Assembly: GCF_003702045.1 (NCBI RefSeq) | Contig: NZ_RBTP01000066.1 | Location: 133,819-197,818, forward strand | Origin: Pseudomonas viridiflava | GTDB taxonomy: Bacteria; Pseudomonadota; Gammaproteobacteria; Pseudomonadales; Pseudomonadaceae | Reading direction: 5' to 3' | Length of the DNA: 64,000 nucleotides | Translations under genes and position numbers: made by a program | Shown: one piece after another, positions 42,268 through 51,656 of the stretch | Position numbering within the stretch: the first letter of the stretch is position 1 | How the letters are laid out: each line of letters opens with the position of its first letter | Notes under the pieces: generated by a model | Database searches by the model: none | The model's input: only the letters and a program-made list of their open reading frames with translations | Told to the model about the DNA's origin: nothing

Positions 42268-44564
42268 CAGAAGTCGTAACGCACTTTTGCCGAGAATACG
42301 TCGGCATCGAAATCCGACTTGCCGATGTAGTCGTAATTCAGACCGAGGGTGATCGCGCCCAGCTTGTAGTCCGCGCCGATGCCTGCCTCGTAGCTGTCAC
42401 GCACTGCCTTGGCACCGCTGGTCACGAACGGTGTGCTGCCGAGCAGGAAGGTCGATGTGCTTTTGGCCTCGTCGGCGGCGAAATCGTGATACGCCATCAG
42501 TTTGGCTTGCGGCTCCAGCGTGCCGGCGCCGAGAGCGAAGCTGCCCGCCACGCGTACACCCGCGCCCAGCTCGATGGCTTCATAGCGCTGGTCTTCGACC
42601 TTCAACGCCGCCGATGAGTTTTTCTCACGATAGCCGTCGATGTTCACCTGGCTGTAACGCGTAGCCAATCGTGGCTCGATCAGGGTTTGCGGGGTGACAT
42701 GGTAGGTGTAGCCGCCCACCACATTCAGCCCCAACAGGTCGCTGTCATAGTCCGACTTGGCGCGAGTGCCAGCGATGCTGCGTTTGCCCTGGTTGTCGTT
42801 GAGGCCGTAGGTCAGGCTGGAATCGACAAAGTAGTTGCCCAGCTCGAAACCGCTGTACAGGGTGAACGCATGGCTATCGACTTCGGTCTTGTTGCCGCTT
42901 TTGCCATTCACGTCGGTATTGATGAAGCTGTACGCCAGACCCAGGGTCAGATTTTCATTCAGCTTGCCGTCCGCACCGACCGCAACGCCGTGGCTGTAAG
43001 CGTTATAGCCCGCCACGCCGTCGCGTTGGCCTTGAGTGGCGTCGCTGTAGAGGGACTGGACCCACACGCCAGCGTCCTTGAAGCCCTCGCCCGAAGACGC
43101 GCCACGTATCGAGCTGGTGCGACTGCCGGTAACGCCACTGATCAGGCTCTGGCTGGTAGTCGCAGCGCGGGTCGCGCCGCCGTTGATTTCCGGTGTCAGT
43201 TGCGAAGCCAGCTTGGCAACCTGAGCTTCATCAGCGTTCAGCAAGGCTTGCTTGAACGGATCGCTATCGTTCATGTTGCCGATGATGCTGTCATCGATGA
43301 GGTTGACCAGCGTTTTCTGGCTGTTGGTCGAACCACCATTGTCCGTGACGATCTGGGCAACCTGTTCCTTGCCTTTCGCCGTCACCACAGCCACCACTTG
43401 AGTGCCGCTGACGGTGTAGCTGTCGACGTTGAGCAGCGCCGATGTGCTGACGACATCAAGCTTGCCGTTCGGATCGACCTTCACGCCCTCTTTATCAAGC
43501 AGATCAATTCGGCCTGCTTCGAGCAGTTTGTAGGTGGTGCCTGCGGCGTTGAAATCCTCACCCTTGGCGGCCAGCTTAATCTGGGCACCCTGTTCGAACT
43601 GAGCGGCGTCGGTGACTTTCAATACGGCAGTGTTTACATTCGTGGCACTGCTGAGATTCAGGGCCAGCGCAGCATTGCCTGCGACGTAAATGCCGCCATT
43701 GATGCTGGTGTGCGGAGCTTCCAGAGTAAAGGTGGTCGCCGGGCTGCCCGTATCGCCAACGAGGATCAAACCATCCTTTTTCAGACGGATGTTATAGCCG
43801 TCAGTGCTGGTATTGGTCGCTGTGAAGGACGTGTCACCTTCCAGCTCAATATTACTCAGGTCTATCAGGTTGCCGACAACGACACTGCCCTTGCGCAGGA
43901 TCAGTTCGACCGGGCGATTGCTTGCTGAGGCGTCGATGGCCTTGTCGGCAGAAATGATCGAGCCATTGTTGAAGATATTGAAGTCGCCTCTTTCAAGGAA
44001 CCACGGCTGGGCGCCCGGCAGATTGAAGCGGGTATTACCGATCGCGATGGCAGTACCCTGCCCGCGTATCGTCCCGTTGTTGGTCAGGTGCGTGGTGTGG
44101 CCGGTGAAGCTGGCGCCGTCGATCCGCACACCTTGCGCGTTCTCGCCTGTAGCGACAATGGTGCCCTGGTTGTTGAAATAGCCAAGCTCTGCAAAAGCGC
44201 CCGAGCTGCTGGTGGTCAGGTCAACACCCGTCGCGCCCTTGCCGGAGACATCGATCTGGCCGCGATTGAAGAAGGTGCCGACGATCTTGCCGCCCTCTAC
44301 GCTGACGCCCTTGGCCCCTTCGCCGCCGCCGCTGGTGATTGCAGCATTGAGAATCAGGTCCTTGTCGACTCTCGAACCGTTGAGACCGACGACAGTCTGC
44401 AAACCGCTCCCACTATAACTTCCGCCCATGTCGAGGTTGCCAGTGTGAGTCTGGCCCTGGCTTTTGAAGCCGGCACTGGTCAGTTGAACGGTTTCGGCGA
44501 ATGCGGGCATAGCGTACGCGGCCACCGAGAGGGCGAGCAGGGTTTTGCGGAGAACAGGGATCAC
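42267..44564 (-). CDS. Autotransporter with beta-barrel translocator
   Basis: A 765-residue type Va autotransporter. A signal peptide (LALSVAAYAMPAFAE) is followed by a passenger of about 450 residues with beta-helix-like stretches rich in N, G and T (NNGTIRGQGTAIAIGNT, FNNGSIISADKAID). A linker with EGFKDAGVWVQSLY leads into the C-terminal barrel (about 500-765), ending in the terminal aromatic signature SAKVRYDF. The start is a GTG with an AAGGA site 7 nt upstream. No catalytic triad is evident in the passenger, so an adhesin-like role is likely. It is coupled to the downstream hydrolase lipoprotein. Confidence 0.88.
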   Translation of the reverse strand: MIPVLRKTLLALSVAAYAMPAFAETVQLTSAGFKSQGQTHTGNLDMGGSYSGSGLQTVVGLNGSRVDKDLILNAAITSGGGEGAKGVSVEGGKIVGTFFNRGQIDVSGKGATGVDLTTSSSGAFAELGYFNNQGTIVATGENAQGVRIDGASFTGHTTHLTNNGTIRGQGTAIAIGNTRFNLPGAQPWFLERGDFNIFNNGSIISADKAIDASASNRPVELILRKGSVVVGNLIDLSNIELEGDTSFTATNTSTDGYNIRLKKDGLILVGDTGSPATTFTLEAPHTSINGGIYVAGNAALALNLSSATNVNTAVLKVTDAAQFEQGAQIKLAAKGEDFNAAGTTYKLLEAGRIDLLDKEGVKVDPNGKLDVVSTSALLNVDSYTVSGTQVVAVVTAKGKEQVAQIVTDNGGSTNSQKTLVNLIDDSIIGNMNDSDPFKQALLNADEAQVAKLASQLTPEINGGATRAATTSQSLISGVTGSRTSSIRGASSGEGFKDAGVWVQSLYSDATQGQRDGVAGYNAYSHGVAVGADGKLNENLTLGLAYSFINTDVNGKSGNKTEVDSHAFTLYSGFELGNYFVDSSLTYGLNDNQGKRSIAGTRAKSDYDSDLLGLNVVGGYTYHVTPQTLIEPRLATRYSQVNIDGYREKNSSAALKVEDQRYEAIELGAGVRVAGSFALGAGTLEPQAKLMAYHDFAADEAKSTSTFLLGSTPFVTSGAKAVRDSYEAGIGADYKLGAITLGLNYDYIGKSDFDADVFSAKVRYDF

Positions 44565-44912
44565 AGTTCATTCCTTTAACAGCGTATTGGACAAGCTTCC
44601 GTGCGTGGTAGAACCTGACTGTAATAGCGGGTAGTGGCGTCGCGCAGAAGGGCGCGGCGAGAATACAGAAATGCCATCATAATGGCATCACTTATTTGAC
44701 GTCATAAAATCGGCAACAGCCTGTATTCGACACTGCTCATCAATAAATAAAACGACGACATCCGCGATTTGTGCAGCAAGCCGCTGCACAACAGTTTGCC
44801 CTTGCAGAAACGCGCCCTTGCAGACTGAAATCTGGAATCGAACGCCTGACACGGTTTTCAACTCATACCTTCAGCGTTCAACGATTCCACACCCATTACT
44901 GAGGCCTTCCAT
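44565..44912. other. Divergent control region autotransporter / yghU
   Basis: 348 bp between two divergent genes. A near-perfect palindrome, atgccat-cata-atggcat, lies at 44671-44688, about 105 bp upstream of the autotransporter start, surrounded by AT-rich sequence. It could be an operator. No ORF is supported here. Confidence 0.5.
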
Positions 44913-45755
44913 ATGACTGACATTCCCTACACCCCACCCAAGGTCTGGCAGCACGAAGCCGCGTCTGGCGGCACCTTTGCCAGCATCAACCGCCCCACCG
45001 CCGGCCCTACGCATGACAAGGAACTGCCGGTCGGCAAGCACCCATTGCAGCTCTATTCGCTGGCCACGCCGAACGGGGTGAAGGTCACGATCATGCTGGA
45101 GGAGTTGCTGGAGTTAGGGCACAGCGGGGCGGAGTACGACGCATGGTTGATTAAGATTTCCGACGGTGATCAATTCTCCAGCGGGTTTGTCGGGGTCAAT
45201 CCGAACTCGAAGATCCCTGCGCTGCTGGATCGCAGTCACGACACGCCAGTACGGGTGTTTGAGTCGGGGTCGATTTTGTTGTACCTCGCGGAAAAGTTTT
45301 CCAGCTTCCTGCCTGCCGATCCGGCCGGGCGCACCGAGACGTTGAACTGGCTGTTCTGGCAGATGGGCGCTGCGCCTTATCTGGGCGGCGGGTTTGGGCA
45401 TTTTTATGCCTACGCCCCGGAAAAGCTGGAATACCCGATCAATCGTTTCGCGATGGAAGCCAAGCGTCAGTTGGACGTGCTAAACCGTCGTCTCGGAGAG
45501 AGCCGTTATTTGGGAGGCGACACCTACACCATCGCCGATATCGCCGTTTGGCCGTGGTATGGCGCGCTGGTGCAGAACAAGGTGTATTCGGCAGCGGAGT
45601 TCCTGTCGGTGCATGAATACCCGAACCTGATTCGCTGGACCGAAGAGATCGCCGCACGGCCTGCCGTGATTCGTGGCAAGAAGGTCAATCGCACGTGGGG
45701 CGAAGAATCGGAGCAGGTTCCCGAGCGGCATCAGGCGTCCGATCTGGACAAGTAA
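44913..45755 (+). CDS. yghU: YghU-type glutathione-dependent disulfide-bond oxidoreductase
   Basis: A 280-residue GST-fold protein of the YghU/YfcG (Nu-class) group, which reduces disulfides using two glutathione molecules rather than conjugating substrates. Seen: LQLYSLATPNGVKVTIMLEE with the TPNGxK glutathione site, VGVNPNSKIPALLD with cis-Pro, VFESGSILLYLAEKF, GGGFGHFYAYAPEKLEY and GDTYTIADIAVWPW. The N-terminal extension (PYTPPKVWQ to FASINRPTAG) is typical of YghU. It stands alone, divergent from the autotransporter gene. Confidence 0.92.
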   Translation: MTDIPYTPPKVWQHEAASGGTFASINRPTAGPTHDKELPVGKHPLQLYSLATPNGVKVTIMLEELLELGHSGAEYDAWLIKISDGDQFSSGFVGVNPNSKIPALLDRSHDTPVRVFESGSILLYLAEKFSSFLPADPAGRTETLNWLFWQMGAAPYLGGGFGHFYAYAPEKLEYPINRFAMEAKRQLDVLNRRLGESRYLGGDTYTIADIAVWPWYGALVQNKVYSAAEFLSVHEYPNLIRWTEEIAARPAVIRGKKVNRTWGEESEQVPERHQASDLDK

Positions 45756-45865
45756 GGCGTTATGCGGCGCTGACGTGATGCTGCAAACGGCCTCACATCA
45801 GTGCCGACACGATGGCCAACATCGCTTAACCTTATGCGCTGTTGATCTGCCATCTGGAGTTGCAC

Positions 45866-47032
45866 ATGCCGCACGACAAAGACCCTCGCGCCCACACCGC
45901 CCTGTCGCAACGCGGCCGCAGTGCGGGCAGCGGTCCGGGGTTGTCGGTCAATCCGCCGGTCGTGCGCATCAGTACGGTTCTGTTCGACAGTCTGGCCAGC
46001 TTGCGCGAGGCGGAGGTGCGAACGGTCGGGCCTGAGCGTTCGTTGACCTACGGTGCCAATGGCAATCCGACCGCGTTTGCATTGCAGGATCTGATCAGTG
46101 AACTGGAAAGCGCCCACGGCACCTGTCTGTACCCGACAGGGCTGGCGGCCGTGGCGCAGATGTTTCAGTCGTTTTTGCGTCCAGGCGATCATGTGCTGAT
46201 GACAGAGTCGGTCTACGGACCGGTGCGTCGTCTGGCCCACACGATGCTGAACGCATTCAATATCGAATTCGATTACTACGCTGCGGATGGCAGCAACATC
46301 GAATCCCTGATCAAGCCCAACACCCGCATGATTTACGCCGAGGTGCCAGGTTCGCTGACCTTCGACATGTGCGACCTGCCTGCGCTCTCGCGCCTGTGCA
46401 AAGCGAAAAATCTGCTGCTTGCTGTGGATAACTCGTGGGGCTCGGGGGTGTTGTTCAAGCCGCTGGAGCTAGGTGCGGACATCTCCCTGATGGCGCTGAC
46501 CAAGTACGTCGCCGGGCATTCGGACGTGATGATGGGCAGCGTCAGCGTGACCGAAGCCCACTGGAAAACCCTCAAAAGCATGAACACGGCGGTCGGCAAC
46601 ACGGTCAGCCCGGATGACGCGTATCTGGTGCTGCGCGGCGCTCGCAGTCTGGCGGCACGTATGGCAATGCATGAGCGTCACGCCATGCAGATCGCGCAGT
46701 GGCTGCTCGAGCAACCCCAGGTGGCGCGGGTGCTGTATCCAGCGTTGCCGGGTGATCCGGGGCATGCCCTCTGGAAGCGGGACTTTCATGGCTGTAACGG
46801 GTTGCTCAGTTTCGAATTCAAGACCGATGACCGTCAGGTGCTGGACCGCTTCGTCGGTGCCTTGAAGCTGTTCGGGATCGGTTATTCGTGGGGCGGTTTT
46901 GAAAGCCTGATCACCGAGATTGAACAGCATGGGCCTGATAGAGGCTACGGCCCGATGCTGCGCCTGCAAATCGGCCTGGAAAACCCCGACGATCTGATTG
47001 CCGACCTGCGGTCAGGTTTTGCTGCAGCCTGA
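45866..47032 (+). CDS. metC: Cystathionine beta-lyase (MetC-like)
   Basis: A 388-residue PLP enzyme of the gamma-family that splits cystathionine to homocysteine, pyruvate and ammonia in methionine synthesis. Seen: LTYGANGNPTAFALQDLI, YPTGLAAVAQMFQSFLRPGD, DNSWGSGVLFKPLELGADIS and the PLP lysine Lys213 in MALTKYVAGHSD, with GIGYSWGGFESL near the end. I chose the ATG at 45866 (MPHDKDPRA). Related gamma-lyases cannot be fully excluded, but SWGS and the overall pattern favour cystathionine beta-lyase. Confidence 0.88.
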   Translation: MPHDKDPRAHTALSQRGRSAGSGPGLSVNPPVVRISTVLFDSLASLREAEVRTVGPERSLTYGANGNPTAFALQDLISELESAHGTCLYPTGLAAVAQMFQSFLRPGDHVLMTESVYGPVRRLAHTMLNAFNIEFDYYAADGSNIESLIKPNTRMIYAEVPGSLTFDMCDLPALSRLCKAKNLLLAVDNSWGSGVLFKPLELGADISLMALTKYVAGHSDVMMGSVSVTEAHWKTLKSMNTAVGNTVSPDDAYLVLRGARSLAARMAMHERHAMQIAQWLLEQPQVARVLYPALPGDPGHALWKRDFHGCNGLLSFEFKTDDRQVLDRFVGALKLFGIGYSWGGFESLITEIEQHGPDRGYGPMLRLQIGLENPDDLIADLRSGFAAA

Positions 47033-47156
47033 ATCAGGCCAGCTAGTCTGATACGCCGTGTGCTGTCATAGGGTTGCCGGACAGCTCGCCGTCATTTGCC
47101 CCGCGGGCGTCGCTCTGCTAGTGTCGCCCGGTTTAATCTCTACCGGAAATGCCCTC

Positions 47157-47402
47157 ATGGCCCGCAAGAAAGCTGCACTGGATTTCGAACAGTCTCTCGC
47201 TGATCTGCAAACGCTGGTAGAGCGGCTGGAGAATGGCGAGTTGTCGCTGGAAGACTCTCTCACCGCTTTCGAACAAGGCGTACGCCTGACACGTGATTGT
47301 CAGAGCGCGCTGACCGCTGCCGAACAAAAGGTTCAAGTGCTGCTGGAGCGCGACGGTGAACTGGCCGAAGAGCCCTTCGACGATGCGGAACTGCCTGAAT
47401 GA
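47157..47402 (+). CDS. xseB: Exodeoxyribonuclease VII small subunit
   Basis: An 81-residue helical subunit of exonuclease VII. The segments DFEQSLADLQTLVERLENGE, LSLEDSLTAFEQGV and LTRDCQSALTAAEQKVQVLL match the family along its length. The ATG at 47157 (MARKKAAL) is chosen; the frame upstream is not conserved. The stop overlaps the ispA start by 4 bp (ATGA), the conserved xseB-ispA-dxs arrangement. Confidence 0.97.
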   Translation: MARKKAALDFEQSLADLQTLVERLENGELSLEDSLTAFEQGVRLTRDCQSALTAAEQKVQVLLERDGELAEEPFDDAELPE

Positions 47403-48286
47403 TTGCGAGCTATCAAGCGCAAAGCCAGGCCCGCGTCAACGCGGCCCTTGAAGGTCTGTTTCAAGCCCCCAGCCCTGAATTGACCCGTCTCTACGAGGCC
47501 ATGCGCTACAGCGTGATGAATGGTGGCAAGCGCGTGCGCCCTTTGTTGGCCTACGCGGCGTGCGAAGCCTTGGGGGGTGTCGCCGAAGATGCCAATGGTG
47601 CAGCCTGCGCGGTCGAGCTGATTCATGCGTATTCGCTGGTGCATGATGACCTGCCTGCGATGGATGACGACGATCTGCGCCGTGGCCAGCCCACGACGCA
47701 CAAGGCGTTCGACGAAGCCTGCGCGATTCTGGCGGGCGATGGCTTGCAAAGCCTGGCGTTCACCGCCCTGCTCGCCCCGCACCTGACGTCGCGTGACGCA
47801 GAGATTCGCCTGCAAATGGCCAGCACCCTGGCAGCCGCTGCAGGCCCCGCAGGCATGGTGGGTGGTCAGGCCATTGATCTGGGTTCGGTGGGTTTGAAGC
47901 TGGACCAGGCGGCGCTGGAATACATGCATCGCCACAAGACCGGCGCGCTGATCGAAGCCAGTGTTCGACTGGGAGCATTGGCGAGTGGCCGTGCCGATCA
48001 GAAACAACTTGATGCACTTCAAGTGTATGCACGAGCGGTCGGGCTGGCCTTTCAGGTGCAGGACGACATACTCGATGTGGAAAGTGACACCGCCACTCTT
48101 GGCAAACGTCAGGGTGCCGACATCGCACGCGACAAGCCGACTTACCCCGCGTTGCTGGGGCTTGAAGCGGCAAAGGCTTACGCCTTGGAACTGCGCGATC
48201 AGGCGCTGACTGCACTACAGGCGTTTGGCGACACCGCAACGCCTTTGCGCGAGCTGGCCCGCTATATCGTCGAGCGCCGTCACTGA
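47399..48286 (+). CDS. ispA: Farnesyl diphosphate synthase
   Basis: Condenses isopentenyl diphosphate with dimethylallyl and geranyl diphosphate to give farnesyl diphosphate. The 295 residues hold the two Asp-rich motifs, DDLPAMDDDDLRRG (first) and FQVQDDILDVESDT (second), with MNGGKRVRPLLAYAACEALG near the N-terminus and the KPTYPALLG loop near the C-terminus. It is translationally coupled to xseB and followed by dxs after 157 bp. Confidence 0.97.
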   Translation: MIASYQAQSQARVNAALEGLFQAPSPELTRLYEAMRYSVMNGGKRVRPLLAYAACEALGGVAEDANGAACAVELIHAYSLVHDDLPAMDDDDLRRGQPTTHKAFDEACAILAGDGLQSLAFTALLAPHLTSRDAEIRLQMASTLAAAAGPAGMVGGQAIDLGSVGLKLDQAALEYMHRHKTGALIEASVRLGALASGRADQKQLDALQVYARAVGLAFQVQDDILDVESDTATLGKRQGADIARDKPTYPALLGLEAAKAYALELRDQALTALQAFGDTATPLRELARYIVERRH

Positions 48287-48443
48287 TCAGAATTACCGAC
48301 CATCAACATCGGGTGAATCAACAGCGGTTCATCCGGTCACAGTCATCAGGTCCGTTACAGCCGGACGACGCTGATGCACTTCATGGGCAGCTTGCGATGC
48401 ATAAGGTAAACTGCCGCCTCTTTTACTTATAACGATTCGCCTG

Positions 48444-50339
48444 ATGCCCACGACGTTCAAAGAGATTCCCCGCGAGCGCCCGGTTACGCCGTTGCTCGAC
48501 CGAGCCAATACACCGGATGGCCTGCGCCTTCTGGGTGAAGCCGAGCTGGAAACCCTGGCCGATGAACTGCGCCTGGAACTGCTCTACTCCGTAGGTCAGA
48601 CCGGAGGGCATTTTGGTGCCGGTCTTGGCGTGATCGAGCTGACGATCGCTCTGCATTACGTGTTCGACACGCCAGATGATCGCCTGGTGTGGGACGTGGG
48701 CCATCAGGCCTACCCGCACAAGATCCTGACCGGCCGTCGTGCGCGCATGTCCACGTTGCGCCAGAAAGACGGTGTTGCGGCATTTCCGCGCCGCAGCGAG
48801 AGCGAGTACGACACCTTTGGCGTCGGCCATTCCAGCACCTCGATCAGTGCCGCTTTGGGCATGGCGATTGCCTCACGCCTTCAGGGCAGCGACCGCAAGT
48901 CCATTGCTGTGATCGGTGACGGCGCGCTGACAGCCGGCATGGCGTTCGAGGCACTGAACCATGCGCCCGAAGTGGCCGCAAACATGCTGGTCATTCTCAA
49001 CGACAACGATATGTCGATCTCGCGCAATGTCGGCGGGCTGTCGAATTATCTGGCCAAGATCCTTTCGAGTCGCACGTACGCCAGCATGCGTGAAGGCAGC
49101 AAAAAGGTGCTTTCGCGCCTCCCCGGTGCGTGGGAAATCGCCCGCCGCACCGAAGAATACGCCAAAGGCATGCTGGTCCCCGGCACGCTGTTCGAAGAGC
49201 TGGGCTGGAATTACATCGGGCCTATCGACGGCCACGATCTGCCGACCCTGATCGCCACGTTGCGCAACATGCGCGACCTCAAGGGTCCACAGTTCCTGCA
49301 CGTGGTCACCAAGAAAGGCAAAGGTTTCGGCCCTGCGGAGGTAGACCCGATCGGCTATCACGCGATCACCAAGCTCGAACCGCTGAATGCCCCTGTCGCG
49401 ATTCCGAAAAAGATCAGCGGCCCCAAGTATTCCGGTGTGTTCGGTCAGTGGTTGTGCGACATGGCCGAGGCCGATTCACGGCTGGTGGGCATTACACCCG
49501 CCATGAAAGAAGGCTCGGATCTGGTCGATTTCAGCGAGCGCTACCCTGAGCGCTACTTCGACGTCGCGATTGCCGAGCAGCACGCCGTCACGCTGGCCGC
49601 AGGCATGGCCTGTGAAGGCAGCAAGCCGGTGGTCGCGATCTACTCCACCTTCCTGCAACGCGGCTATGACCAATTGGTGCATGACGTTGCGGTGCAAAAC
49701 CTCGACGTATTGTTCGCCATCGACCGCGCAGGTCTGGTAGGCGAAGACGGCCCAACGCATGCGGGCAGCTTCGACCTGTCTTACCTGCGTTGCATCCCCG
49801 GCATGGTGGTGATGACGCCGAGCGACGAGAACGAACTGCGCAAGATGCTCAGCACCGGCTACCTGCACAACGGCCCCGCCGCAGTGCGCTATCCGCGTGG
49901 AACGGGCCCTAACGCTGTCATCGACAAAAACCTTGAGCCTATCGAGATCGGCAAGGGTGTCGTGCGCCGTCAGGGTCAGGGCGTTGCGATTCTGGTGTTT
50001 GGCGTGCAACTGGCCGAAGCAATGGTCGTCGCGCAGAAGCTGGACGCGACGGTCATCGACATGCGCTTCGTCAAACCGCTGGATGAGGCGTTGGTCCGAG
50101 AAACAGCAGCCAATCACGAGTTACTGGTCACGCTCGAAGAAAACGCGATCATGGGTGGCGCGGGCGCGGCGGTCAGTGAGTTTTTGGCGTGGGAGAACAT
50201 CCTCAAATCCGTGTTGCATATCGGCTTGCCGGATATGTACGTCGAACATGCCAAACCTGCGCAAATGCTGGCCGAGTGTGGGCTGGATGCCGCAGGGATC
50301 GAAGCGGCGATCAACCAGCGGCTGGTGCTGATGGGTTGA
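48444..50339 (+). CDS. dxs: 1-deoxy-D-xylulose-5-phosphate synthase
   Basis: Thiamine-diphosphate enzyme condensing pyruvate and glyceraldehyde 3-phosphate, the entry step of the non-mevalonate isoprenoid pathway. The 631 residues show YSVGQTGGHFGAGLGVIELT, VWDVGHQAYPHKILTGRR, GHSSTSISAALGMA, the ThDP/Mg motif AVIGDGALTAGMAFEALNHA, and IAEQHAVTLAAGMACEG in the pyrimidine-binding domain. A strong terminator follows the stop. With ispA it secures the supply of prenyl diphosphates. Confidence 0.98.
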   Translation: MPTTFKEIPRERPVTPLLDRANTPDGLRLLGEAELETLADELRLELLYSVGQTGGHFGAGLGVIELTIALHYVFDTPDDRLVWDVGHQAYPHKILTGRRARMSTLRQKDGVAAFPRRSESEYDTFGVGHSSTSISAALGMAIASRLQGSDRKSIAVIGDGALTAGMAFEALNHAPEVAANMLVILNDNDMSISRNVGGLSNYLAKILSSRTYASMREGSKKVLSRLPGAWEIARRTEEYAKGMLVPGTLFEELGWNYIGPIDGHDLPTLIATLRNMRDLKGPQFLHVVTKKGKGFGPAEVDPIGYHAITKLEPLNAPVAIPKKISGPKYSGVFGQWLCDMAEADSRLVGITPAMKEGSDLVDFSERYPERYFDVAIAEQHAVTLAAGMACEGSKPVVAIYSTFLQRGYDQLVHDVAVQNLDVLFAIDRAGLVGEDGPTHAGSFDLSYLRCIPGMVVMTPSDENELRKMLSTGYLHNGPAAVRYPRGTGPNAVIDKNLEPIEIGKGVVRRQGQGVAILVFGVQLAEAMVVAQKLDATVIDMRFVKPLDEALVRETAANHELLVTLEENAIMGGAGAAVSEFLAWENILKSVLHIGLPDMYVEHAKPAQMLAECGLDAAGIEAAINQRLVLMG

Positions 50340-50355
50340 TTGACGCGAACACATT

Positions 50356-50381
50356 GAAAGCGCTCATCGAGCGCTTTTTTT
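50356..50381 (+). terminator. Rho-independent terminator after dxs
   Basis: AAAGCGCT, loop CATCG, AGCGCTTT followed by a run of T residues, 16 bp after the dxs stop. A clear intrinsic terminator. Confidence 0.85.
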
Positions 50382-50472
50382 GTGTCCGCGTGAAGATTGG
50401 ATGCATGTCCACGTAGAGTATGGGCGCAATCAGTGTCGAGGCGGAGCGTAGGCACAACCTCAACAACTGCCG

Positions 50473-50892
50473 TCAGCCTAACTGTCGCGGAATCCGGTAC
50501 AGGTACAGCAACACCACGCTCGAAAGCGCCAGCAGGCAGACAGGCAAAGGATGCAGGCCGAAGAGCACGGCAATGGCGGCTGTCCAGGCGGGAAGCCCGG
50601 CGTAGAGGAAGGCCAGACGTCGAACGGCAGCAAGGTGAAGCCAGGCTGCGGGCTCCTGAGGGGTGTCGAGTGCGGCTTGAGTGGTGACCAAGGCACGCTT
50701 GTAAGCGCCAAATGGCTTGAGGCTGACGAACATCGAGCCCACACCCGCGATGAACAGCGGCAGGGCCAGCACGGTCATCATCGGTTCGTTGCTGCCGAAA
50801 AACAGGCAGACGACCAGCAACGGCGCGAGGGTGAGGCCGAGCTGGCGCCACCATGCCATCGCCAGTCGCTGGCGAACCTGACTGCGCGTCAA
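50473..50892 (-). CDS. Small integral membrane protein, unknown function
   Basis: A 139-residue protein with four hydrophobic segments: LTLAPLLVVCLFFG, VLALPLFIAGVGSMFV, LPAWTAAIAVLFGLH and LPVCLLALSSVVLLYLY. I recognise no domain. Its start overlaps the ribA stop by 4 bp (ATGA), so it is probably the last gene of a ribA transcript. It may be an accessory membrane protein specific to pseudomonads; no function can be assigned. Confidence 0.7.
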   Translation of the reverse strand: MTRSQVRQRLAMAWWRQLGLTLAPLLVVCLFFGSNEPMMTVLALPLFIAGVGSMFVSLKPFGAYKRALVTTQAALDTPQEPAAWLHLAAVRRLAFLYAGLPAWTAAIAVLFGLHPLPVCLLALSSVVLLYLYRIPRQLG

Positions 50893-51506
50893 GCCGGCCC
50901 AACCTCACTCTGGTGCTCGTTGCCCATCATATGGCCCAGCTTGCCGGCCTTGGTGGCCAGGTACAGCTTGTTGTGTGGATTCTGACCCGTGTGCAGCGGC
51001 ACGCGCTCGGCGACCTTGATGCCCATGTCGGTCAAGGCTTTCACCTTGCGCGGGTTGTTGGTCATTAAACGCAACGACTCGACACCCAGGTGCTGGAGCA
51101 TCGGCAGGCAAATCGCATAGTCGCGCTGATCGGCGGCGAACCCCAGACGCTCGTTGGCTTCAACGGTGTCGGCACCCCCATCCTGCAGCTCGTAGGCGCG
51201 GATCTTGTTCATCAGGCCGATACCACGACCTTCCTGACGCAGATAAAGCAAAACACCACGGCCTTCTGTGGCAATGGCGCGCATGGCGGCTTCAAGCTGA
51301 GAACCACAATCGCAACGCTGGCTGAACAAGGCATCGCCGGTCAGGCATTCGGAATGAACACGACCCAGAACAGGGGCGCCATCTGCAACGTCCCCCAGAC
51401 TCAGGACAACGTGTTCACGCCCGGTTGCCGACTCGATAAAGCCGTGCATGGCAAATTCTGCAAAAGGTGTGGGCAGTTTGGAAGCGGCGACAAATACGAC
51501 GGGCAC
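50889..51506 (-). CDS. ribA: GTP cyclohydrolase II
   Basis: Opens GTP to 2,5-diamino-6-ribosylamino-pyrimidinone 5'-phosphate, the first step of riboflavin synthesis. The 205 residues keep all catalytic features: the zinc ligands Cys54, Cys65 and Cys67 in ECLTGDALFSQRCDCGSQL, the RQEGRGIGL motif, and TNNPRKVKAL. It complements the defective cyclohydrolase half of RibBA encoded 3 kb away. It starts 150 bp after thiL and overlaps the next gene by 4 bp. Confidence 0.97.
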   Translation of the reverse strand: MPVVFVAASKLPTPFAEFAMHGFIESATGREHVVLSLGDVADGAPVLGRVHSECLTGDALFSQRCDCGSQLEAAMRAIATEGRGVLLYLRQEGRGIGLMNKIRAYELQDGGADTVEANERLGFAADQRDYAICLPMLQHLGVESLRLMTNNPRKVKALTDMGIKVAERVPLHTGQNPHNKLYLATKAGKLGHMMGNEHQSEVGPA

Positions 51507-51656
51507 CGTGTGCTCCTAATCAGTATGAAGACTGGAAATTCGCAAGATTTGCATTGTAACAGCAGGTTCCTGCAGACGCTTAGGCTGAATTCTCGGGCAT
51601 TCAGATCGTAAAGTTCGATCGATAGAACCCGATCGAACCCCAAACGGGCGGGAGAT

